Source of the DNA: Agromyces protaetiae
GTDB taxonomy: Bacteria; Actinomycetota; Actinomycetes; Actinomycetales; Microbacteriaceae
Direction: 5' to 3'
Length of the DNA stretch: 64,000 nt
Assembly (NCBI RefSeq): GCF_004135405.1
Contig: NZ_CP035491.1
Span: 3,534,001-3,598,000, forward strand
Part shown: positions 58,339 through 64,000 of the stretch, piece after piece
Layout: the number at the start of each line of letters is the position of its first letter
Position numbering within the stretch: position 1 is the stretch's first letter
Made by a program: the position numbers and the translations under genes
Notes under the pieces: model-generated
Told to the model about the DNA's origin: nothing
What the model saw: the letters and a program-made list of their open reading frames with translations, nothing else
Databases searched by the model: none

Positions 58339-60471
58339 TCAGAACAGCGCGTCGGGGTTCGGCGGCTCCGCGAACTCGGGCACGGGCACGCGCCCGGGCG
58401 CCGCCGCACGCACGCTGCGGCTTCGTGCATCGAACCCCATCGCGCTCGACCGGACCCCGCCCGTCGTCGGATCGACCTCTTCACGGCCGAGCCCGTGCGC
58501 CCGCAGGATCGGCCTCATGCGCTCGCCGAGCCAGGCCCGGTACTCCTTCGGCGCGTAGGCGTTGCGGCCGTAGTACATGGAGCGGTAGCGATCGACGAGC
58601 TCGGGATGCTCCCGCTCGAGCCACTGCATGAACCACGGCTTGACCGACCCGCGCAGGTGCAGGGCCGTCCACGCGATGCGCGTCGCCCCGGCCGCCTTGG
58701 CCTGCCGGACGGCTTCGTCGAGATGGGCACGCGTGTCGGTGAGGTACGGCAGCACGGGCATGAGGAAGACGCTGCAGTCGAACCCCGCTTCGCGCACGGC
58801 GGTCACCGTCGCGAGCCTCGCCTTCGTGCTCGGGGTGCCCGGTTCGACGGACTGCTGCAGTTCGGGGTCGTAGATCGCGATCGACATCGCGAGGTCGACG
58901 GGCACGCGACGGTTCGCCTCGGCGAGGAGCGGCAGGTCGCGTCGCAGGAGCGTGCCCTTCGTGAGGATGCTGAACGGCGTGCCGCTCGCGGCGAGCGACT
59001 CGATGATGCCGGGCATGAGCGCGTAGCGCCCCTCGGCGCGTTGGTAGGGGTCGGTGTTGGTGCCGAGGGCGACGGGCTCATGCCGCCACGACGGCTTCGC
59101 GAGCTCTTTGCCGAGCACGTCTGCGACGTTGACCTTGACGATGATCTGCCGATCGAAGTCGTCGCCCGCGTCGAGGTCGAGGTACTCGTGCGTGGGTCTC
59201 GCGAAGCAATTGTGGCTCACCACGCCGGCTGCCACGAAGTCACCCGTCGTCGTCGTGATGTCGATCAGCTCCTGTGCGCCGTCGATCGCTTCGATAGCGA
59301 CGATCCGAAGATCGGCGGTCGTCTTCACGGTCGTGCCGATGAGAGCGAGCTTGCGGGTGATCGCCGGTTGGGTGATCGAGAAGAACGCGTTCCTCATACC
59401 GAGCCCGCCGCGGATCCTGACGTTGGCGACACCGTTGTCACGCGCCGGTTCGCGTACGAAATCGATGTCGAAGGCCTCGAGGGAACGTTCGATCTCGCTG
59501 AGGATCTGCTCGTCGGAATTGGAGATCCTCAGTACCCCGCGCGAGCAGGACCCCTCTGCATCGAAGACGCCCGCGAGGTATCCGGCTCTCCAACCCGACG
59601 GCGGAGCGGTCGGCCACTCGATGATCGACGCGATCCGGTCGAAGTGCGCCTTGCGGCTTGTGCGAATGGCCGTCATCTCGCGCCGCGTCGTGGTCGCAGG
59701 CGCGAATCTGAAGGTCGACACATCGACACCGAAGTACTCGAGGTACGTGCGAGTCCGATTCAGGCCTTCGACGTCGGCGAGCGCAAGCCGGAAGTGGTTG
59801 ACCCGGTACTGCTCGCCAGAACGCCTCGTGTATTCCCTGGTCAGCAGCATCCCGTCGCCGCGGATCATGCCCGCGAGATAGCCCCGCATGTACTGTTCGT
59901 CGAGCACCTGATGCGCCCGGGCTGCTCTCGACCCGAAACCGACGAGAGAGTTCGACGTCGTGAGGTACGGCCGCTGCCCGACACCCGACGTCGAACGAGT
60001 GACGTACTTCCACCCGCGATCGGTGAGGAAGCGGTGGTCGCCGCTCGCCACGATCGTCGTGCCGTCGGCGAGGGCGATGCGGTGAGCGGGCTTCGTCGTC
60101 GACCACTTCGCGAGCACTTTCGAAGCCGCGTATCGCCGGTACCTGCCATGCGGCTCTGTGCCGAGCACCTCATCGCCGACTTCGACCGCCCAGAGCGGTT
60201 TCTGCCGCCCGTCGCTCATCGTGATCATCGTGTCGGGATCCAGACAGTATGCGCACGCGTGCGTGCAGCCCCGGTAGGGGTTGATCGTCCACGTGAACGG
60301 CATCGACGAGGCCCCCGGCACCCGGTTGAGGGCGGACTTCGCAAGCACCTCGTGGAACGTCACGCCCGTGAAGTCGGGCGTCTGCACCGAGCGCACCAGA
60401 TTGTTGAGCCGCGCGAGGCCGGGCAGGGTATCGCCCTGCTCGACCCCGAGTTCCTGCCCGCTCCAACGCAC
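58339..60471 (-). CDS. Rv2578c family radical SAM protein with intein
   Basis: Precursor of 710 residues. Exteins join to a ~364-residue radical SAM protein: WTINPYRGCTHACAY before the intein and CFARPTHEYLDLDAGDDFD after. The CxxxCxxC 4Fe-4S motif is therefore completed only after splicing, its third Cys being the +1 residue. The spliced protein continues with LGTNTDPYQRAEGRYALM and FSILTKGTLLRRDLPLL. The family is SplB-like but its substrate is unknown. GTG 60471 (MRWSGQELGVEQGDTLPG) matches the family's usual start; longer frames run into a repeat. A LexA-type box lies 9-24 bp upstream, suggesting SOS control. Confidence 0.9.
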   Translation of the reverse strand: MRWSGQELGVEQGDTLPGLARLNNLVRSVQTPDFTGVTFHEVLAKSALNRVPGASSMPFTWTINPYRGCTHACAYCLDPDTMITMSDGRQKPLWAVEVGDEVLGTEPHGRYRRYAASKVLAKWSTTKPAHRIALADGTTIVASGDHRFLTDRGWKYVTRSTSGVGQRPYLTTSNSLVGFGSRAARAHQVLDEQYMRGYLAGMIRGDGMLLTREYTRRSGEQYRVNHFRLALADVEGLNRTRTYLEYFGVDVSTFRFAPATTTRREMTAIRTSRKAHFDRIASIIEWPTAPPSGWRAGYLAGVFDAEGSCSRGVLRISNSDEQILSEIERSLEAFDIDFVREPARDNGVANVRIRGGLGMRNAFFSITQPAITRKLALIGTTVKTTADLRIVAIEAIDGAQELIDITTTTGDFVAAGVVSHNCFARPTHEYLDLDAGDDFDRQIIVKVNVADVLGKELAKPSWRHEPVALGTNTDPYQRAEGRYALMPGIIESLAASGTPFSILTKGTLLRRDLPLLAEANRRVPVDLAMSIAIYDPELQQSVEPGTPSTKARLATVTAVREAGFDCSVFLMPVLPYLTDTRAHLDEAVRQAKAAGATRIAWTALHLRGSVKPWFMQWLEREHPELVDRYRSMYYGRNAYAPKEYRAWLGERMRPILRAHGLGREEVDPTTGGVRSSAMGFDARSRSVRAAAPGRVPVPEFAEPPNPDALF
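59209..60246 (-). other. Intein with LAGLIDADG homing endonuclease
   Basis: Insert of 346 residues. It starts at Cys in CLDPDTMITMSDGRQKPLW (block A) and ends VVSHN before the +1 Cys. ASGDHRFLT gives the block B His. Two dodecapeptides, YLAGMIRGDG and YLAGVFDAEG, keep their acidic residues, so the homing endonuclease is probably active. The penultimate His and terminal Asn needed for splicing are present. Confidence 0.92.
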
Positions 60472-60479
60472 CCACACAT

Positions 60480-60495
60480 TCGAACATATGTTCGA
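60480..60495 (-). promoter_or_regulatory. SOS box (LexA operator)
   Basis: TCGAACATATGTTCGA is a perfect palindrome fitting the actinobacterial/Gram-positive LexA consensus TCGAAC-N4-GTTCGA. It ends 9 bp before the GTG of the radical SAM gene, where it would cover the -10 region of a leaderless or near-leaderless transcript. I saw no second full match in the window. Confidence 0.8.
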
Positions 60496-60547
60496 TGCCG
60501 TCTGCAAGCCCGGGCAAGCGCGGCGCGCGGCCGCGAGGCGTCTCGCT

Positions 60548-60615
60548 CCCGCCCAGACCCGCACCCCGCCCACACCCGCACCCCGCCCAGACCCGCACCC
60601 CGCCCAGACGCGCAC
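60548..60615. repeat. 17-bp tandem repeat
   Basis: Four 17-bp units (CCCGCCCAGACCCGCAC and one- or two-base variants) at 60548, 60565, 60582 and 60599. It lies in the 403-bp gap 60472-60874 between the radical SAM and ABC-F genes. The same gap has CGGCACTTCGGCACCG twice (60678-60693 and 60749-60764). No gene is convincing there. Confidence 0.88.
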
Positions 60616-60874
60616 CCCACCACCACGTAGGTGAGTGGGAACCCGCGTCGGTGCGACTGTTTCCGTTCGCGGCGCAGCGGCACTTCGGCACCGGCGGGCG
60701 ATGATCCTTCGACTGCACGGGGATTCGGGTGCGGATGCTTCGCGGCGGCGGCACTTCGGCACCGACTGCACGAGCAGAACAGCCCTTCCAGATGCTCGTT
60801 CGAGAAGTTCGTTCGGGAGACTCGTCCCAGAGACTCAACGCTCGCTGCGCCGATTCGTCTCGTCGGGAGGCCTC

Positions 60875-62566
60875 TTAGCCTGCGAGCGCCGGAACTTCCT
60901 CGGCGACGCGCCCCGCCTCGAGCCGCAGTTCACCACCCGCCCAGCGCGCCCTGAGCCACCGGTCGTGGCTCGCGATGACGACCGCGCCGGGATAGGTGCC
61001 GAGCGCGTCCTCGAGGTCGGTCGCGAGCCCGAGCGAGAGGTGGTTCGTGGGCTCGTCGAGGAGGAACACGTGCGGCGGACGGGCGATCACGAGCGCGAGC
61101 GCGAGTCGACGCTGCTGCCCGACCGAAAGGACGCCGACGGGCCGGTCGGCGTCGCGCGGCGCCACGAGCCCGAGCGATGCCAACGGCACCTGCTCGGCGC
61201 GCCGCTCGCCGAGCGCCCGTTCGTAGAGGGCGCGCGGCGAGACATCCGGATGCTCGAATCGCACATCCTGCTCGAGGAGGCCGACCCTGAGTCCCTTCCG
61301 CCGTTGCACGCTGCCGCGCGTCGGCGCGACGCGCCCCGCGAGCACGCCGAGGAGGGTCGACTTGCCGGCGCCGTTGGCGCCCGTCACGAGCAGTCGCGCC
61401 GTCGGCGCCAGCTGCAGCGACCCGATCGCGAGGCGGTCGTCGACCGAGACATCCGTCAGTTGCGCGAGCAGTCCGGATGACTCGTCCAACGCGTGCGATC
61501 CCGGCGGGATGCCCGCGAACGCGAGGGGCGCCGGGGGCTTCCGCACCTGCTCGCGCTCGAGGGTCTCGAGCCGCCCCTCGGCGTTGCGGACCCGCCGCGA
61601 GATCGCCTGATCGGTGCGGGAGTGCTTGAACTTCGTCACGTACTTGTCGTTGTCGGTCGGGCCGCGCCGATGCGACACGTCGCGAGCGGTCTCGGCGACG
61701 GCGAGCCGCAGCCGCCGCAACTCGCCCTGCTCGTCGTCGTACTGCCGCTCCCATCTCGCCCGCTCGTCGGCCTTCGCCGCGAGGTACTCCGTGAACGTGC
61801 CGCCGAACACGGTGGCACCGGCCACCGCGTCGCGCGTCGCGACGACCCGCGCGGGGTCGAGGTCGAGCAGGCCCGTCGCGGCCCGGTCCAGGAACGCGCG
61901 GTCGTGGCTCGCGAACACCACGGGCCCCCGCCACGCGCGCAGACGCGCCTCGAGGAACGCCGCGGCACCGTCGTCGAGGTGGTTCGTCGGCTCGTCGAGG
62001 AGGAGCGCGTCGGGAGCCCTGAGGAGCAGCGCCGCAAGCGCGAACCGGCTCCGCTGGCCGCCCGACACCTCGCCGATCAGGCGGCCGAGACCGATCGACG
62101 CGAGTCCGAGCCCGTCGAGGACCTCGTCGCGGCGCGCATCGACCGACCAGACGTCGGCTCGCTCGGCCGCGTCGAGCGCCCGCGCATACCGTTCCGCCGC
62201 GGCCGCCGCGTCGGTCGAGGCGGCGAGCCCCTCCGCCGCGGCGTCGAGCTCGCGCTCGATCGCCCGCACCTCGGCGAGCGCGTCCTCGACGATGTCGCCG
62301 ACGCGATCGGTCGGCGCGAACGGCACCTCCTGGAGCAGGAGGCCGACGCGCGACGGGCGCGTGAGACGACCGGATGCCTCGGGCTGCGCGCCGCCCGCGA
62401 GCAGGCGCAGGAGCGTCGACTTGCCGACGCCGTTCTCGCCGATGAGTCCGAGGCGCTCGCCGGGCGAGACGGCGAACGAGAGGTCGGCGAACACACGTCG
62501 TTCGCCGTAGGCGACCGACAGTCCGTCGGCACGGAGATGGTCTGAGAGATGGAATTGCACCGGCAT
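60875..62566 (-). CDS. ABC-F family ATPase
   Basis: Soluble twin-ATPase of 563 residues without membrane domains, as in ribosome-acting ABC-F proteins. Domain 1 has GLIGENGVGKSTLLRLL, EVSGGQRSRFALAALLL and ALLLDEPTNHLDD; domain 2 has LLVTGANGAGKSTLLGVL, LSVGQQRRLALALV and VFLLDEPTNHLSL. The charged linker between them (about 270-350) is the ribosome-contacting P-site tRNA-interaction motif. It could protect ribosomes from antibiotics or act in translation. ATG 62566 follows AAGGGCGG. The 242-bp leader (62567-62808) carries a candidate promoter and a three-codon reading frame. Confidence 0.88.
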   Translation of the reverse strand: MPVQFHLSDHLRADGLSVAYGERRVFADLSFAVSPGERLGLIGENGVGKSTLLRLLAGGAQPEASGRLTRPSRVGLLLQEVPFAPTDRVGDIVEDALAEVRAIERELDAAAEGLAASTDAAAAAERYARALDAAERADVWSVDARRDEVLDGLGLASIGLGRLIGEVSGGQRSRFALAALLLRAPDALLLDEPTNHLDDGAAAFLEARLRAWRGPVVFASHDRAFLDRAATGLLDLDPARVVATRDAVAGATVFGGTFTEYLAAKADERARWERQYDDEQGELRRLRLAVAETARDVSHRRGPTDNDKYVTKFKHSRTDQAISRRVRNAEGRLETLEREQVRKPPAPLAFAGIPPGSHALDESSGLLAQLTDVSVDDRLAIGSLQLAPTARLLVTGANGAGKSTLLGVLAGRVAPTRGSVQRRKGLRVGLLEQDVRFEHPDVSPRALYERALGERRAEQVPLASLGLVAPRDADRPVGVLSVGQQRRLALALVIARPPHVFLLDEPTNHLSLGLATDLEDALGTYPGAVVIASHDRWLRARWAGGELRLEAGRVAEEVPALAG

Positions 62567-62732
62567 GGGCGACCGCCCTTTCGCGATTCCCCGTCGAGCA
62601 GGGTCGGATGATTCCCGCCGGGCATCTGCCGTACGCGAAGGTGCGAGCACGCGAGATCGAACGCGAACTGCGCGACCTCGGAACGGGCACACCACGGGTC
62701 AACGGCGCCTCAGGCGCGGGACGTGGGTGTGC

Positions 62733-62784
62733 TCACTTCTTCATAGCGGGCACGAGGCTAGCACGGGACATCCGCGTGATCCAA
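62733..62784 (-). promoter_or_regulatory. Candidate ABC-F promoter and mini-ORF leader
   Basis: Minus strand TTGGAT (62784-62779), 18-nt spacer, TAGCCT (62760-62755). Eleven bases on, ATG AAG AAG TGA (62744-62733) encodes Met-Lys-Lys. GCGCC-TGA-GGCGC follows as a short stem near 62705-62717. Leaders with tiny reading frames control several ABC-F genes, so attenuation is possible; the evidence is weak. Confidence 0.35.
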
Positions 62785-62808
62785 CCTTGCGGCATCGTCC
62801 AGCCCGGG

Positions 62809-62882
62809 TTTGTCGGACATTCGCAGGTTTGTCGGACGATTCGGCGCGAATTCGTCCGACAATCGGCCGGATGTCCGACAAA
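62809..62882. repeat. 74-bp composite palindrome, copy 4
   Basis: Units TTTGTCGGACA (62809), TTTGTCGGACG (62828), CGTCCGACAAT (62853) and TGTCCGACAAA (62872), with 19/25/19 spacing. It lies between the 3' end of mqo and the promoter region of the ABC-F gene. The 14-nt centre ATTCG-GCG-CGAATT itself pairs. Confidence 0.92.
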
Positions 62883-62892
62883 CACCTCGACC

Positions 62893-62943
62893 GAACGCGC
62901 ACGCGCGAGCGCGAACGCGCACGCGCACGCGCACGCGCGAGCA
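62893..62943. repeat. Alternating GC-rich repeat, Z-DNA-prone
   Basis: Irregular purine-pyrimidine alternation built from ACGCGC/GCGCAC steps (for example ACGCGCACGCGCACGCGCAC). It starts 10 bp after palindrome copy 4 and runs toward the mqo stop. It could adopt left-handed DNA and may be length-variable. Confidence 0.7.
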
Positions 62944-62978
62944 TGAGCGCATGCAGACGCGGTGGGCGCGCGGACCGC

Positions 62979-64000
62979 CTACGCCTGGAGCTGCAGCGCC
63001 TTCGCCGTGCGCGCGAGCGATGCGGCGGCGACCTCGGGGTCGCCGTTGAGCGTCGTCCCGTACGACGGGATCATCTCGCGGATCTTCGGCGCCCAGCCGT
63101 CGATGCGGTCGGGGAAGCAGCGCTTGAGCACGTCGAGCATGATGGGCGCGGCCGTCGATGCACCCGGCGACGCGCCGAGGAGACCCGCGATCGAGCCGTC
63201 GGCGCCCGTGATGACCTCGGTGCCGAACTGCAGCACGCCGCCCTTGCCGTCTTCGTGCTTCATGACCTGCACGCGCTGACCGGCGGTGATGAGCTCCCAG
63301 TCTTCGGACTTCGCGGTCGGCATGAACTCGCGCAGCGCCCGCATCTTCTTCTCGCGGCCCGCGAGGAGTTCACCCACGAGGTACTTCACGAGGTCGAAGT
63401 TCTTGAACGCGACGCCGAGCATCGTGCCGATGTTGTGCAGACGGATCGAGAACGGCAGGTCGAACCACGTGCTCGACTTCAGGAACTTGGGCGTGAAGCC
63501 CGCGTACGGGCCGAAGAGCAGCGCTGTCTCGCCGTCGACGACGCGCGTGTCGAGGTGCGGCACCGACATCGGCGGCGCGCCGACGGCGGCCTTTCCGTAG
63601 ACCTTGGCCTGGTGCTGGGCGACGATCTTGGGGTTCGTCGTGCGGAGGAACTGGCCCGAGATCGGGAACCCGCCGAAGCCCTTGATCTCGGGGATGCCCG
63701 AGTGCTGCAGCAGCGCGAGGGCGCCGCCGCCCGCGCCGACGAACACGAAGCGCGCGCGCACCGAGTCGGGGGTGTTGCCCACGAGTCGGCGGAGCTTCAG
63801 GTTCCAGACACCGTCTTTGCGGCGCTTCAGCCACGTGACCTGCGTGTCGGTGTTCACCTGCGCGCCGCGCTTCTCGAGGTCGGCGAACAGGGAGCGCGTG
63901 AGGGCGCCGAAGTCGACGTCGGTGCCCGACTCGATGCGGGTCGCCGCGACCTTCTGCTTGGGGTTGCGCCTCTTCGCGAGGAGCGGAGTCCACTGCGCGA
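62979..64000 (-). CDS. mqo: Malate:quinone oxidoreductase, 5'-truncated by window edge
   Basis: C-terminal ~340 residues of a peripheral-membrane FAD enzyme that oxidises malate to oxaloacetate and reduces quinone in the citric acid cycle. The family is about 490-500 residues, so roughly 150 lie outside. The frame continues to base 64000 through VAATRIESGTDVDFGALTRSLFAD. FVGAGGGALALLQHSGIPEIKGFGGFPISG is the characteristic Mqo segment, and SIAGLLGASPGASTAAPIML the FAD-proximal one. The GTG at 63857 is an internal Val codon, not the start. Stop TAG at 62979. Confidence 0.94.
   Translation of the reverse strand, partial: AQWTPLLAKRRNPKQKVAATRIESGTDVDFGALTRSLFADLEKRGAQVNTDTQVTWLKRRKDGVWNLKLRRLVGNTPDSVRARFVFVGAGGGALALLQHSGIPEIKGFGGFPISGQFLRTTNPKIVAQHQAKVYGKAAVGAPPMSVPHLDTRVVDGETALLFGPYAGFTPKFLKSSTWFDLPFSIRLHNIGTMLGVAFKNFDLVKYLVGELLAGREKKMRALREFMPTAKSEDWELITAGQRVQVMKHEDGKGGVLQFGTEVITGADGSIAGLLGASPGASTAAPIMLDVLKRCFPDRIDGWAPKIREMIPSYGTTLNGDPEVAAASLARTAKALQLQA

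Noticed and set aside
60472..60771. Upstream extension of the radical SAM protein to an ATG at 60771
   Set aside because: The added ~100 residues are a translated tandem repeat and basic filler, and they would include the SOS box in coding DNA. GTG 60471 matches the family start.
62741..62952. Short open frames over the palindromes (also at 26943, 28058 and 32889)
   Set aside because: They translate the palindrome itself (SDK/VGR-type strings) in several frames on both strands and have no RBS.
63857..64000. GTG at 63857 as start of mqo
   Set aside because: The frame continues upstream with conserved Mqo-like sequence to the window edge, so this is an internal Val codon.

Overview
The window comes from a very GC-rich actinobacterium. 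Strong G/C bias at third codon positions, GTG and TTG starts, dense NTGA start/stop overlaps, an intein-containing Rv2578c-type radical SAM protein, a class A penicillin-binding protein with PASTA domains and a malate:quinone oxidoreductase together suggest Microbacteriaceae (Agromyces/Microbacterium-like). That placement is inference; no rRNA is present. The region is dominated by two loci for cell-surface polysaccharide.

Region 1 (1-24.2 kb) is a first glycan locus. A plus-strand operon (17-5293) carries two glycosyltransferases, a hexapeptide acyltransferase, an Alg14/Alg13-type fused glycosyltransferase and an exported protein of probable beta-helix fold. Converging on it is a minus-strand operon (10821-5394) with a Wzz-like co-polymerase, a Wzy/O-antigen-ligase-like protein, a GT2 enzyme and a Wzx-type flippase. 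A second plus-strand operon (11086-22586) starts with GT2, acyltransferase and GT2 genes. It continues with three FAAL-like adenylate-forming ligases, an acyl carrier protein, a phosphopantetheinyl transferase, an HHxxxDG acyltransferase and a GT2. The region closes with a polyprenyl-phosphate sugar phosphotransferase. The FAAL/ACP/PPTase/acyltransferase set inside a glycan locus looks like a dedicated acyl-ACP route for decorating a glycan or glycolipid. It is the best candidate here for an undescribed pathway.

Region 2 (24.9-40.8 kb) is mostly core genes: acetyl-CoA synthetase, an AbiEi-like/DUF559 protein, a small DUF4177-like protein, RidA, a PASTA class A PBP, a metallophosphoesterase, tRNA-Pro(CGG), UDP-sugar dehydrogenase, VanZ-like and DUF418 membrane proteins, a double-domain universal stress protein, and two paralogous 165-residue surface proteins with sortase-like tails flanking a DUF4012 protein.

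Region 3 (40.9-54.3 kb) is a second glycan locus. Its left part (about 40.9-49.9 kb) is visibly less GC-rich and probably imported. It holds a Wzy-like polymerase, pyruvyltransferase-like protein, acyltransferase, flippase, three GT4-type or GT4-like glycosyltransferases, a GT2 and a WecB/TagA/CpsF enzyme. It runs into a second sugar phosphotransferase, a BNR-repeat protein, a low-molecular-weight tyrosine phosphatase and a Wzz-Wzc-type tyrosine kinase.

Region 4 (54.6-64 kb) has a CPBP protease, thymidine kinase, a sensor-kinase pair, the intein-bearing radical SAM gene behind a perfect SOS box, an ABC-F ATPase and the 3' part of mqo.

Three structural signals stand out. Four copies of a fixed 74-bp composite palindrome built from TTTGTCGGACR units lie only in intergenic DNA. 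At least 20 exact copies of the decamer GAGGCATCCG are scattered through the window. Four otherwise intact genes each carry a one-base deficit in a G/C homopolymer, which points to assembly error rather than gene loss.
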